Positions 9,116-17,559 of a stretch of DNA of 64,000 bases are shown in pieces (position 1 is the stretch's first letter; each line of letters opens with the position of its first letter). The notes beneath the pieces are model-generated. The model worked only from the letters and a program-made list of their open reading frames with translations, was not told the DNA's origin and did no database searches. The stretch covers positions 62,001 to 126,000 of the forward strand of contig NZ_BMTV01000003.1 in the NCBI RefSeq assembly GCF_014649855.1. The letters run 5' to 3'. The DNA is from Streptomyces roseolus (GTDB taxonomy: Bacteria; Actinomycetota; Actinomycetes; Streptomycetales; Streptomycetaceae). A program made the translations under genes and the position numbers.

Positions 9116-10090
9116 ATGACCCTCTTCGACCTGCCCCTCGACCGGCTCCGCGAGTACCGCAGCGCGTCCGTGGAACCGGCGGACTTCGACGCGTTCTGGG
9201 CGGGGACGCTCGGCGAGGCGCGCAAGCACGGGCTCGACGCCCGGTTCGAGCGGGTGGCGACCGGCCTCGCGACGGTGGAGACGTACGACGTGACGTACTC
9301 CGGCTTCGACGGACAGCCGGTCAAGGGCTGGTTCGTGGTGCCCGCGGGCACCACCGAGCCGCTGCCGGTCGTCGTGGAGTTCATCGGCTACGGCGGGGGG
9401 CGCGGGCTCGCGCACAGCCATCTGCTGTGGGCGTCGGCCGGGTTCGCGCACTTCGTGATGGACACCCGCGGCCAGGGCAGTGGTTGGGCGCCGGGCGACA
9501 CCGCGGACCCGGTGGGCAGCGCGCCCGCCTTCCCCGGGTTCATGACGCGGGGCGTCGAGGACCCGGAGACGTACTACTACCGGCGGGTCTACACGGACGC
9601 GGTGCGTGCCGTGGAGGCGGCCAGGTCGCATCCGCTCGTGGACGCGGCCCGCACCGCGGTGACCGGGATCAGCCAGGGCGGCGGCATCACCGTCGCCGTG
9701 TCGGGGCTCGTGCCGGACCTGGTGGCGGTGGCGCCCGACGTGCCGTTCCTGTGCGACTTCCCGCGCGCGACGACGGTCACGGACCGGACGCCGTACCGGG
9801 AGATCGGCAACTACCTGAAGACGCACCGGGGCCGGACGGAGCGGGTGCGGGAGACCCTCGCCTACTTCGACGGGGTACACTTCGCGGCCCGCGCGACGGC
9901 TCCGGCGCTGTTCTCCACCGCCCTGGAGGACCTGACGTGCCCGCCGTCGACGGTGTTCGCCGCGTTCAACGCGTACGCGCACGAGGACAAGGCGATCGAG
10001 GTCTACGACTTCAACGACCACGAGGGCGGTGGCGCGTTCCAGCAGGCCGCGCAGCTGGCCTGGCTGCCGGAGCGCCTCCGCGCCCGGTAG
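9116..10090 (+). CDS. acetyl xylan esterase / cephalosporin-C deacetylase, CE7 family
   Basis: A 324-residue CE7 alpha/beta hydrolase. Start ATG 9116 (MTLFDLPLDRLREYR) follows AGGTGG at 9105-9110 and matches the usual family start; GTG 9092 is an alternative. Visible motifs: FIGYGGGRG and DTRGQGSGW around the oxyanion hole, nucleophile serine 186 in GISQGGG, and the C-terminal Asp and His of the triad around ALEDLTCPP and FNDHEGGG. There is no signal peptide, so it acts in the cytoplasm on imported acetylated oligosaccharides, as CE7 enzymes do. It stands alone, divergent from pntA; it may serve the same xylan use as the distant xylAB genes. Confidence 0.92.
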   Translation: MTLFDLPLDRLREYRSASVEPADFDAFWAGTLGEARKHGLDARFERVATGLATVETYDVTYSGFDGQPVKGWFVVPAGTTEPLPVVVEFIGYGGGRGLAHSHLLWASAGFAHFVMDTRGQGSGWAPGDTADPVGSAPAFPGFMTRGVEDPETYYYRRVYTDAVRAVEAARSHPLVDAARTAVTGISQGGGITVAVSGLVPDLVAVAPDVPFLCDFPRATTVTDRTPYREIGNYLKTHRGRTERVRETLAYFDGVHFAARATAPALFSTALEDLTCPPSTVFAAFNAYAHEDKAIEVYDFNDHEGGGAFQQAAQLAWLPERLRAR

Positions 10091-10149
10091 CCCGAATCCC
10101 CTCCCTCCTTGGTCTGGACCTACCGGCCGGGGGTCGTCAAGCTGGCCGC

Positions 10150-11103
10150 ATGGACTTGGAGTTGCGGCACCTGAAGACGGTCCGGGCGATCGCCGAGGCC
10201 GGCAGCCTCACGCGCGCGGCGACCGCCCTCGGACTGGCGCAGCCCGCGCTGAGCGCCCAGCTCAAAAGGATCGAACGGGCCCTGGGCGGTGCCCTGTTCG
10301 TGCGCGGCCGGGAGGGCGTGCGGGCCACCGCGCTCGGGGACCTGGTCCTCGACCGGGCACGGGTGGTGCTGCCCGCCGTCTGCGAACTCCAGGAGGAGGC
10401 CGTGCGGTTCGCCCGCGACGGCGCCGCCGGGCACCGGCTCGGCGGCACCCACGGCCCGCTGCTCGGCGGCCTGGTGGACCGGCTCGCGCGGGCGGAGCCG
10501 GACGCGCAGGTGACCACGTACACCTCCTGGTCGGAGCGGGAGGTCGCGCGCGGAGTGGCCGCCGGGCGGCTCGACTTCGCGCTCGTCGGGGTCTGCGGGG
10601 AGAGCTCCCCGCCGGAGGCGGGACGGCTCGCCTGGACGGAGGTGGCCCGCGACCCCGTGTACGTGATGCTGGCGACCGGCCACCCGCTGGCGGCCCGCCC
10701 GCAGCTCGCCCTCGCCGAACTGGCCGACGCGGACTGGACGGACGTGCCCGGCGACGGCTGCTTCGGCGACTGCTTCGCCGCCGCGTGCGTGCGGGCCGGC
10801 TTCACCCCGGCCCGGGTGTACGAGACGGACACCGCCTCCTGCGTCCACCTGGTGCAGGTGGGCCGCGCCGTCGGCCTCTGCCGGGCGACCTTCCCCGCCA
10901 CCCCCGGCATCGTCACCCGCCCCCTCACCGGCACCCCCCTCGTCTGGCGCCACCTCCTCGGCTGGCACCCCGAGGGCCGCGCCGCCGCCCACGCCGCCAC
11001 CGTCCTCGCCCACACCCGCGAGGCCCACGCGGAGGCCCTGGCCCGCAGCGCCGGCCGGACGGGGGACCCGGGGGCCCGGCCGGGGCCGTCCCCGGGGCCA
11101 TAA
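10150..11103 (+). CDS. LysR-family transcriptional regulator
   Basis: A 317-residue LysR regulator with ATG 10150. The N-terminal helix-turn-helix is MDLELRHLKTVRAIAEAGS-LTRAATALGLAQPALSAQLKRIE, followed by the wing FVRGREGVRAT and a periplasmic-binding-like effector domain to about residue 290. The last 25 residues are Pro/Gly-rich. It lies between an esterase and a secreted protease gene on the same strand; the hairpin-like repeat at 11156-11184 ahead of the protease could be one of its targets, but nothing proves this. The effector is unknown. Confidence 0.88.
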   Translation: MDLELRHLKTVRAIAEAGSLTRAATALGLAQPALSAQLKRIERALGGALFVRGREGVRATALGDLVLDRARVVLPAVCELQEEAVRFARDGAAGHRLGGTHGPLLGGLVDRLARAEPDAQVTTYTSWSEREVARGVAAGRLDFALVGVCGESSPPEAGRLAWTEVARDPVYVMLATGHPLAARPQLALAELADADWTDVPGDGCFGDCFAAACVRAGFTPARVYETDTASCVHLVQVGRAVGLCRATFPATPGIVTRPLTGTPLVWRHLLGWHPEGRAAAHAATVLAHTREAHAEALARSAGRTGDPGARPGPSPGP

Positions 11104-11130
11104 CGCCGGGGAGGGGGCGGACCGGAGGGT

Positions 11131-11146
11131 GCCCGGGGCCCCGGGC
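11131..11146. terminator. GC palindrome after LysR gene, weak terminator candidate
   Basis: GCCCGGGGCCCCGGGC is a 16-bp perfect palindrome 28 bp after the LysR stop and 50 bp ahead of the protease start. As RNA it can fold only a 6-bp stem with a four-base loop, so termination is uncertain. Confidence 0.3.
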
Positions 11147-11155
11147 GGTTCCTAC

Positions 11156-11184
11156 GGTTCTCGGCAGATCCCCCACCGAGAACC
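11156..11184 (+). promoter_or_regulatory. 9-bp inverted repeat abutting the protease ribosome site
   Basis: GGTTCTCGG and CCGAGAACC flank an 11-base spacer; the right arm ends exactly where the Shine-Dalgarno GAGGAG (11185-11190) begins. It may be a protein operator or an RNA hairpin in the leader of the protease mRNA. The direct contact with the ribosome site is unusual and suggests control of expression at this point. Confidence 0.5.
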
Positions 11185-11197
11185 GAGGAGACTCCCC

Positions 11198-12568
11198 ATG
11201 CTCCGACGACACGCCCGTGCGGCGTGTACCGCGCTGGCCGCCGCCGGGATGGTGCTGGCCGGGCTTCAGGCCGGGTCCGCCACCGCCGCGCAGCCCTCCC
11301 CCGGAGCCGCGCCCGGCGCGCAGAGCGCCGCTCGGGCGCTCGGCGCCGCCGAGGCGCAGCCCGAACTGCTCGCCGCGATGGGCCGCGACCTGGGCCTGAC
11401 CCGGGCCCAGGCAGAGCGCCGGCTCGTCAACGAGGCCGAGGCTGGCGCCGCCGCCGCCCGGCTCCGCGACCGGATCGGCGGCTCCTTCGCCGGGGCCTGG
11501 GTCGAGGGGGCCGAGTCCGGCTCCCTGACCGTGGCCACCACCCGCGCCGCCGACCTCGACGCGATCCGGGCGGCCGGGGCGACGGCCCGGCTCGTCCGGC
11601 ACGACCTGTCCTCGCTGGAGCGGGCGAAGGCCGCCCTCGACCGGGCCGCGGGCGCCGACGCGCCGGTGCGGTACGTGGACGTGCGCGCCAACCAGTTGGT
11701 CGTCGAGGAGGTCCGGGCCGGTGCCGGGGCGCGCCTGGCGGCGGCCACCGGGGTGCCGCGGGAGCTGGTGCGGGTGGAGCGGAGCACCGAGGCGCCGCGC
11801 CCGCTGTACGACCTCCGGGGCGGCGACGCGTACTACATGGGCGGCGGCGGGCGCTGCTCGGTCGGCTTCCCGGTGACCCGGGGCACCACGCAGGGCTTCG
11901 CGACGGCCGGGCACTGCGGCCGCGCCGGCCAGACCACCAGCGGCTACAACCAGGTCGCCCAGGGCAGCTTCCAGGGCTCGGTCTTCCCCGGCAGCGACAT
12001 GGCGTGGGTCGCGGCCAACAGCAGCTGGACCGCCACCCCGTACGTGAAGGGCGCGGGCGGCGCGAACGTCCAGGTCACCGGCTCCGTGCTGCAGCCCGTG
12101 GGCGCCTCCGTCTGCCGCTCGGGCTCCACCACCGGCTGGCACTGCGGCACCATCCAGCAGCACAACACGAGCGTGACGTACCCGGAGGGCACGATCTCCG
12201 GCGTGACCCGGACGACGGTCTGCGCCGAGCCCGGCGACTCGGGCGGCTCGTACATCTCCGGCAGCCAGGCGCAGGGCGTCACCTCGGGCGGCTCCGGCAA
12301 CTGCTCCAGCGGCGGCACCACGTACTTCCAGCCGCTGAACCCGATCCTGTCGACCTACGGCCTGACCCTGAAGACCACCGGCACCGACCCGGGCCCCGGC
12401 CCGGGCCCGGGCGAGCCGGAGCCGGGCGGCACGTGGAAGGCGGGCACGGTGTACGCGGCCGGCGCCACCGTCACGTACGGCGGTTCCACCTACCGCTGCC
12501 TCCAGGGCCACCAGGCGCAGACCGGCTGGGAGCCGCCGAACGTACCGGCGCTCTGGCAGCGGGTCTGA
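11198..12568 (+). CDS. secreted S1 protease, streptogrisin C-like, with chitin-binding module
   Basis: A 456-residue prepro-protease with ATG 11198, seven bases after GAGGAG. Layout: Sec signal peptide (about 1-31, ending ATAA), alpha-lytic-type propeptide (about 45-200, maturation near the RPLYDLRGGDAYY stretch), chymotrypsin-fold domain with the triad H239 (TAGHC), D267 (SDMAW) and S348 (GDSGG), then a Gly-Pro linker (GPGPGPGEPEPGG) and a C-terminal carbohydrate-binding module of the CBM5/12 type (GTWKAGTVYAAGATVTYGG, ending WEPPNVPALWQRV). This is the streptogrisin C architecture; the module probably binds chitin. It degrades proteins outside the cell. A bidirectional terminator follows. 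Confidence 0.94.
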   Translation: MLRRHARAACTALAAAGMVLAGLQAGSATAAQPSPGAAPGAQSAARALGAAEAQPELLAAMGRDLGLTRAQAERRLVNEAEAGAAAARLRDRIGGSFAGAWVEGAESGSLTVATTRAADLDAIRAAGATARLVRHDLSSLERAKAALDRAAGADAPVRYVDVRANQLVVEEVRAGAGARLAAATGVPRELVRVERSTEAPRPLYDLRGGDAYYMGGGGRCSVGFPVTRGTTQGFATAGHCGRAGQTTSGYNQVAQGSFQGSVFPGSDMAWVAANSSWTATPYVKGAGGANVQVTGSVLQPVGASVCRSGSTTGWHCGTIQQHNTSVTYPEGTISGVTRTTVCAEPGDSGGSYISGSQAQGVTSGGSGNCSSGGTTYFQPLNPILSTYGLTLKTTGTDPGPGPGPGEPEPGGTWKAGTVYAAGATVTYGGSTYRCLQGHQAQTGWEPPNVPALWQRV

Positions 12569-12597
12569 CGGCGACGGCCCACCACGGCGACACCCAC

Positions 12598-12626
12598 GGA
12601 GGCCCCGGGCGAAGTCCGGGGCCTCC
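12598..12626. terminator. bidirectional terminator between protease and opcA
   Basis: Perfect 11-bp stem GGAGGCCCCGG / CCGGGGCCTCC with a seven-base loop, midway between two convergent genes (stops at 12568 and 12639). Confidence 0.7.
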
Positions 12627-12638
12627 CGGCGCGGCGGC

Positions 12639-13553
12639 TCAGGAGGAACGGCCCTCCAGGGCCGCCGCGTAGGCGTCGTCGGGGTCGAGGTGGCGCAGTT
12701 CCTCGGCGATCAGTTCGGCGGTCGAGCGGACCTTGAGGGCCAGGACGCGGCTGGGCTGGCCGGGGATGGCGAGCCGGGCGACCGGGCCCTCGGGGCGGTC
12801 GATCCGGACCTCGCCCTGCGGGGTGCCCATGCGGACGGCGGTCACGACGGGGCCGTCGGAGACGATCCGGTCGACGGGGACGCCGAGCCGGACCTCGAAC
12901 CAGCGGGCCAGCAGCTCCGCGCTGGGGTTGGCCTCCTCGGCCTCCACCGCCGCCGAGACGACGTCCGTGCCGGCCTGGTCGAGGGCGGCGGCCAGCATGG
13001 AACGCCAGGGGGTGAGCCGGGTCCAGGCCAGGTCGGTGTCGCCGGGGGCGTACGAGGCGGCCCGGGCGGCCAGTGCGCCGAGCGGGTCCTCGACCGCGAA
13101 CGCGTCGGTGATCCGCCGCTGGGCGAGGGCGCCGAGCGGGTCCTTGGACGGGACCGCCGGGGCGTCGACCGGCCACCAGACGACGACGGGCGCGTCGGGC
13201 AGCAGCAGCGGCAGCACCACCGAGTCGGCGCGGGCGCCGAGTTCGCCGTGCAGGCGGAGCAGCACCGTCTCGCCCGAGCCGGCGTCGGTGCCGAGCCGGA
13301 CCTCGGCGTCGAGCCGGGTGACGTGCCGCTCGCGCGGGGAGAGCGCCCGGCGGCGGATGACGACGAGGATGCGCGAAGGGTGTTCCTTCGACGCCTCGTT
13401 GGCCGCCTTCACCGCGTCGTAGGCGTGCTCCTCGTCGGTGACGATCACCAGGGTGAGGACCACGCCGACGGCGGGGGTGCCGACGGCTCTCCGGCCCTCC
13501 AGGATCGCCTTGTTGATCGCGCTGGAGCTGGTGTCCGTGAGATCGATCTTCAT
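12639..13553 (-). CDS. opcA: glucose-6-phosphate dehydrogenase assembly protein OpcA
   Basis: A 304-residue OpcA homologue, ATG 13553. Diagnostic stretches are MKIDLTDTSSSAINKAILEG, RRAVGTPAVGVVLTLVIVTD, ADSVVLPLLLPDAPVVVWWP, KDPLGALAQRRITDA, DLAWTRLTPWRSMLAAALDQ and the C-terminal AELIAEELRHLDPDDAYA. OpcA binds and activates glucose-6-phosphate dehydrogenase in actinobacteria and cyanobacteria, so it controls the oxidative pentose phosphate route. Normally it follows zwf in the tkt-tal-zwf-opcA-pgl operon; here no pentose phosphate gene is near, so this is probably a second, stand-alone copy. It sits 52 bp downstream of a DoxX gene on the same strand. Confidence 0.93.
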   Translation of the reverse strand: MKIDLTDTSSSAINKAILEGRRAVGTPAVGVVLTLVIVTDEEHAYDAVKAANEASKEHPSRILVVIRRRALSPRERHVTRLDAEVRLGTDAGSGETVLLRLHGELGARADSVVLPLLLPDAPVVVWWPVDAPAVPSKDPLGALAQRRITDAFAVEDPLGALAARAASYAPGDTDLAWTRLTPWRSMLAAALDQAGTDVVSAAVEAEEANPSAELLARWFEVRLGVPVDRIVSDGPVVTAVRMGTPQGEVRIDRPEGPVARLAIPGQPSRVLALKVRSTAELIAEELRHLDPDDAYAAALEGRSS

Positions 13554-13605
13554 TGCCCGGAGTCCGTCCCTTCCTCTGCGGCGAGCCTAACGCCCCGCGC
13601 GGGGT

Positions 13606-14142
13606 TCAGTGGTCGTCGCCCGGTTCCTCGCCGCCGGCCGCCGCGGCGGCCCTGGCCTGGGCGCGTCGGCCGACGACGGCCGCGGCGGCGACGGCGGTGC
13701 CGAGGAAGGCGGTGGCCACCACCCACGGGCGGTCGAGGACGTGCCCGGTGGCGTGGTCGAGGGAGTAGCGGCCGGCGCCGGTGAGGCCGATGGCGGCGGC
13801 GGTGAAACCGAGGAAGGCCGGGTACTCGTAGCCGCCCCCCTGCGCGAAGAAGCCGGCCGGGGCGTGCACGGAGACGGCGCCCGCCATCGCACCGGCGGCG
13901 GCCGCGCCGGCCGCGGGGGTGGCCAGGCCGAGGGCGAGCAGGACGCCGCCGCCGGCCTCGCCGAGTCCGGCGGCGACGGCGGACTCGCGGGGCGGGTGGA
14001 AGCCCATGGCCTCCATCGCCTGGGCGGTGCCCTCGATCCCGCCGCCGCCGAACCATCCCAAGAGCTTCTGGGTGCCGTGCGCGGCGAGCACGGCACCGGT
14101 GCCGACCCTCAGCACGAGCAGCCCGAGGTCGCGTCGGTTCAT
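13606..14142 (-). CDS. DoxX family membrane protein
   Basis: A 178-residue protein starting MNRRDLGLLVLRVGTGAVLA with ATG 14142. DoxX signatures are the first helix followed by AAHGTQKLLGWFGGGG, then GLGEAGGGVLLALGLATP, and four membrane helices in all; the C-terminus is a short soluble tail. DoxX proteins are membrane proteins of unclear chemistry (in mycobacteria linked with SodA and SseA in oxidant and thiol stress). It may be cotranscribed with opcA (52-bp gap), which would pair a redox-stress protein with NADPH supply, but this is inference. Divergent from the HdeD-like gene. Confidence 0.88.
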   Translation of the reverse strand: MNRRDLGLLVLRVGTGAVLAAHGTQKLLGWFGGGGIEGTAQAMEAMGFHPPRESAVAAGLGEAGGGVLLALGLATPAAGAAAAGAMAGAVSVHAPAGFFAQGGGYEYPAFLGFTAAAIGLTGAGRYSLDHATGHVLDRPWVVATAFLGTAVAAAAVVGRRAQARAAAAAGGEEPGDDH

Positions 14143-14337
14143 GGGGATCTCCTGATGCGGGAAGGGGCGTGGACGCCTCCACTGTCGGCGGGTCCGCCGC
14201 CCGCCGCCGCCCGGGAGGCCGTCGAGTACTCCACGCGTGTCATGTTTTGCGGCGTTTGCCCCGTGTTGCTTGACTGGGGTGGCCGCCGCCGTCCCGGCCG
14301 TCCGGGAGCGGCCCCGAGGAAAGAGGAGACGGAACCC

Positions 14338-14952
14338 ATGACGCAGACACGTGAACGGCCGCACGACGGCCGCACCGGGACCGACCTGCCGCAGGGGCCG
14401 CTGAGGACGCTCGCCGGCGCGGCCTGGCAGGCCCTGCTGCTCGCCGGGGCGGTGGCGCTCGTCCTCGGGGTGCTCGTGCTGGTGTGGCCGGGCGCCTCGC
14501 TGGTGGCGGCCGGGGTGCTCTTCGGCCTCTACCTGCTCTTCAGCGGTGTGACGCAGCTGGTCGCCGCCTTCGGTACGCACGCCACGACCTCGCTGCGGGT
14601 GCTGGCCTTCATCAGCGGCGCCCTGTCGATCCTCCTCGGCCTGTTCTGCTTCCGGGGCGCGACGCAGTCGATCCTGCTGCTCGCACTGTGGATCGGCATC
14701 GGCTGGCTGTTCCGCGGCATCACGCAGACGGTGGCGGCGGCCTCCGATCCGGCGATGCCGGCCCGGGGCTGGCAGGTGTTCCTCGGGCTCGTGAGCGCCG
14801 TGGCCGGGGCGGTGCTGATCGTGTCCCCGCTGGAGTCGGTCGCGGTGCTGACGCTGCTCGGCGGGATCTGGCTGATCGCGGTCGGCGCGGCGGAGATCGT
14901 CACCGCGTTCCAGATCCGTTCGCGGGCCCGGCGCCTGCCGCCGGGCGTCTGA
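14338..14952 (+). CDS. HdeD family (DUF308) membrane protein
   Basis: A 204-residue membrane protein, ATG 14338 with AGAGGAG upstream. After a 25-residue polar N-terminus there are six hydrophobic segments in three repeats of the DUF308 pattern: LGVLVLVWPGASLVAAGVLF, then ISGALSILLGLFCFRGAT, then VSAVAGAVLIVSPLESVAVL. This is the HdeD layout, named for an acid-resistance protein of Escherichia coli; Streptomyces has many copies with unknown roles. It ends in a short Arg-rich tail. Divergent from the DoxX gene across a 195-bp spacer. Confidence 0.85.
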   Translation: MTQTRERPHDGRTGTDLPQGPLRTLAGAAWQALLLAGAVALVLGVLVLVWPGASLVAAGVLFGLYLLFSGVTQLVAAFGTHATTSLRVLAFISGALSILLGLFCFRGATQSILLLALWIGIGWLFRGITQTVAAASDPAMPARGWQVFLGLVSAVAGAVLIVSPLESVAVLTLLGGIWLIAVGAAEIVTAFQIRSRARRLPPGV

Positions 14953-15120
14953 TCCGTCCCGGCAGGGCCGGCTCGTCCGGGCCGTCCTCCGGCGGCTCCT
15001 CCGGTCCGCCGTCGGCCCGATCTCCGGGCGGGCGGCGGACCGGCGCGTTCTGTGCGCTAGATTTTGCCGGTCCTCGACCGTCGATCGCTCGCGATCACCA
15101 CTTTCCGGAGCCGGCTTCCC

Positions 15121-15543
15121 ATGACCGACATCGTCAACGGCCTCGGCCGCGCCACCGCCTACGGCGCCCTCGGCGTGGTCCTGCTGATCCTCGGCATCGT
15201 CCTGGTGGACATCCTGACCCCCGGCAAGCTGGGCCGGCAGATATGGGAGGACCGCAACCGCAACGCGGCCATCCTGCTCAGCTCCGCCCTGCTCGGCATC
15301 GGCGGGATCGTCTTCACCTCCATCTGGACCACCTACGACAACTTCGGCAAGGGCCTGGCCTCGACGGCCGCCTTCGGTCTCCTCGGCCTGGTGATGATGG
15401 CGGTCGCGTTCCTCGTGGTGGACCTGGTGACGCCCGGCAAGCTGGGCGCCACGCTGGTGGACCCGGAGCCGCACCCGGCGGTCTGGGTGACCGCGTCCTG
15501 CAACCTCGCGGTCTCCGCGATCGTCTCGGCTTCGATCGCCTGA
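15121..15543 (+). CDS. DUF350 membrane protein
   Basis: A 140-residue membrane protein, ATG 15121. Four hydrophobic segments form two repeats, each ending in the conserved D-(I/L)-(L/V)-TPGKLG motif (VDILTPGKLGRQIW and VDLVTPGKLGATLV), which identifies DUF350. Members of this family often sit near genes for polyamine, glutathionylspermidine or stress functions, but their role is not established. The ribosome site is weak (GGAG 12 bases ahead). A large hairpin follows the gene. Confidence 0.85.
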   Translation: MTDIVNGLGRATAYGALGVVLLILGIVLVDILTPGKLGRQIWEDRNRNAAILLSSALLGIGGIVFTSIWTTYDNFGKGLASTAAFGLLGLVMMAVAFLVVDLVTPGKLGATLVDPEPHPAVWVTASCNLAVSAIVSASIA

Positions 15544-15601
15544 CGCGACGCGTCCGGGCGAGCCCTCCGCGAGGGCCCGCGCGCCCGAGCACGCCCCCCG
15601 T

Positions 15602-15643
15602 CCCGGCCCGGTGCCCGTCCGTTCAGGACGGGGCCGGGCCGGG
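15602..15643. terminator. bidirectional terminator hairpin
   Basis: Outer arms CCCGGCCCGG (15602-15611) and CCGGGCCGGG (15634-15643), inner arms CCCGTCC and GGACGGG, loop GTTCA. The stop codon of the minus-strand gene at 15623 lies in the loop, so the hairpin overlaps the end of one gene and lies downstream of the other. Confidence 0.6.
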
Positions 15644-16120
15644 GGCCGTCGTGACCGGTTCCACCTCCAGGAAGCGGCGGCCGCGCGGCCCCTTGTAGAG
15701 CAGGGCCTCCCAGCCGAGCCGGTCGAGGACGTCGGCGCACTCCGCCAGGGCGGTGGCCTCCTGCCCGGCGGCGCCGGAGCCGGGCGGCCCCAGCCATTCG
15801 ACGACGACGGTGGCCGGCCGCTCCCCCGCCCGGACCCGGTAACCGGTCGCCGTCCTGGCCCCGTCGGCGTCCACCGCCGACGGCGCGAGCCCGCCGGCCT
15901 CCAGGGCCAGGGCCACGGCCCGCACCGGCTGCCGCCGTTCCCATTCCGCGGGGACCGCCCCACCGGCGCCGTCCCGGCCGGCGGTCAGGCGCCGGATCTG
16001 CCGGAGCCCGTCGAGCGCGGACCTGACCTCGCGGGAGCGCTGTTCGGGATCGCCGGCGAGCGGCGGACCGTCGCCCGTCGCCGCCTCGAAGGCGCCCCTG
16101 CCGCCCGGTTCCCGGCTCAC
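15623..16120 (-). CDS. hypothetical protein coupled to WGR protein
   Basis: A 165-residue soluble protein starting with GTG 16120, which overlaps the stop of the WGR gene (GTGA). Codon use is normal. The second half contains an ordered alpha/beta-like segment (GYRVRAGERPATVVVEWLGP, LAECADVLDRLGWEALLYKG, RGRRFLEVEPV). I do not recognise a family. Translational coupling suggests it works with the WGR/propeller protein. Its end lies inside a terminator hairpin. Confidence 0.7.
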   Translation of the reverse strand: MSREPGGRGAFEAATGDGPPLAGDPEQRSREVRSALDGLRQIRRLTAGRDGAGGAVPAEWERRQPVRAVALALEAGGLAPSAVDADGARTATGYRVRAGERPATVVVEWLGPPGSGAAGQEATALAECADVLDRLGWEALLYKGPRGRRFLEVEPVTTAPGPAPS

Positions 16121-17559
16121 AGCAGCCGCCGGATCTCGCCGCGCACCCGGTAGAAGCCGCCGGCCGCCGGGTGCAGCGCCTCGACGACGTACCGGGCACC
16201 GGGTTCGCGGATGGCCCGCGGGAACTGCACGTTCCACGACGGCTCGTAGCCGTGGCTGACCACCCGGACGCGGCTCCGGCCGCCCTCGCGGACGCACTCG
16301 ACGACGATCGAGCCGCTCGGCGCCTCCTGCACGGAGACGACGGTGGCGACGGCGGCGGCGGTGGTCGCCGGGGTGTAGGTGGGCAGCGCGGCGGCCAGCT
16401 TGACGTCCCGTACGACGGGCACGCTGCCCTGCTGGGCGGCCGCGATCGCCGCCTCGCTCGCGTCCACGCAGACCAGCGAGCCGTCGGTGGTCACCAGGTA
16501 GAGCCGCTCGTCGCGGTACTGCATGGAGAGCGCGGAGCCGCCGCCGGTGGAGAGCTTCCACAGCCGGGTGCCGTCCTCGGCGAAGCAGTAGACGGAGGAG
16601 GCCGAGTCGCCGGCGAAGACGAACCGGCCGCCGGGCGAGGTGGCGCAGGAGTACACGCTCGCGTCGCAGGTGTAGACGGCCTCCACGCGGCCGTCGGCCT
16701 TGGCCAGCCGCTGCACCTTGCGGTGGCCGGTGCCCGCGTAGACGGAGCCGGTCTCCTGCCAGCCGAAGAGGACCGCCCCGTCGGTGGCGGTCCGCCACAG
16801 CTCGCCGGTGCCGTCCGCCGCGTAGGCGGTGACGCCGCTGGTGTCGCCGTAGTAGACGGCGCGGCCGTCCGCCCGGACCATCCAGGCGAACTCGCCGCGG
16901 CCCGAGCGGGACCACTGGTGCTCGTCCTCGTGGTCGATGACGGTGAGCCGGCCGGAGCGGTCGGCGACGTCGAGGACGCCCTCGTGGATGTCGAGCCAGA
17001 AGATGTCGACGTCCGCGCCGATCTCGTAGGCGGCGAAGGGCAGCTTGGAGGAGAGGTCGTAGACCTTGCCGTCGTCGCAGCCCGCGTAGATCCAGAAGTC
17101 GTCGGCGACCAGGCACTTCACGCCGTCGGGCAGGCCGAAGCGGGCCAGCACCTCGCCGCCGTGGTCCAGGGTGAAGACGTCCCCCGCCTGGTTGCCGACC
17201 CAGATCCGCTCCTCGTCGACGTGGATGCCGAAGGCGGCGGAGCCGGTCCGGAAGCGCCAGAGGACGGGCGCGACGGCGCGGGCCGTGGAGGGCGCGGAGC
17301 CGACCGCCCGGCGGGTGACGGCGCGGGCGGCGCGCTGACCGGGGACGGCGGGGGCGTATCCCTTGCGGACCTTCTCGCCGATCTTCTTGGCCGCGGCGGC
17401 CCGCGCCTTGTCGGCGGTGGCGAAGGTGGAGCGCTGGGTCTGGCCGGCCGTGCCGATCCGGCCGTAGCGGACCGACACCTCCAGGCCGTCGACGGTCACT
17501 TCGTAGAACTTGTGGGCACCGCCGCCGTCCTGCGACAGCTCCAGATAGGTCGTCGTCAT
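16117..17559 (-). CDS. WGR domain plus beta-propeller protein
   Basis: A 480-residue soluble protein with ATG 17559 (MTTTYLELSQDGG). Residues about 1-75 are a WGR domain: HKFYEVTVDGLEVSVRYGRIGTAG, then STFATADKARAAAAKKIGEKVRKGY. The motif here reads YGR instead of WGR. From about residue 95 comes a PQQ/quinoprotein-like propeller with repeated blades such as FWLDIHEGVLDVADRSGRLTV and GGRFVFAGDSASSVYCFAEDG. WGR domains occur in PARPs and in MolR-like regulators and are thought to bind nucleic acid or protein. Such WGR-propeller proteins are common in Streptomyces without known function. Coupled to the downstream gene. Confidence 0.85.
   Translation of the reverse strand: MTTTYLELSQDGGGAHKFYEVTVDGLEVSVRYGRIGTAGQTQRSTFATADKARAAAAKKIGEKVRKGYAPAVPGQRAARAVTRRAVGSAPSTARAVAPVLWRFRTGSAAFGIHVDEERIWVGNQAGDVFTLDHGGEVLARFGLPDGVKCLVADDFWIYAGCDDGKVYDLSSKLPFAAYEIGADVDIFWLDIHEGVLDVADRSGRLTVIDHEDEHQWSRSGRGEFAWMVRADGRAVYYGDTSGVTAYAADGTGELWRTATDGAVLFGWQETGSVYAGTGHRKVQRLAKADGRVEAVYTCDASVYSCATSPGGRFVFAGDSASSVYCFAEDGTRLWKLSTGGGSALSMQYRDERLYLVTTDGSLVCVDASEAAIAAAQQGSVPVVRDVKLAAALPTYTPATTAAAVATVVSVQEAPSGSIVVECVREGGRSRVRVVSHGYEPSWNVQFPRAIREPGARYVVEALHPAAGGFYRVRGEIRRLL

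Noticed and set aside
7145..11103. Long antisense or out-of-frame ORFs over pntA, esterase, LysR and protease genes
   Set aside because: The true genes have full family motifs; the shadow frames have no start context. The LysR frame was kept only from its own ATG at 10150.
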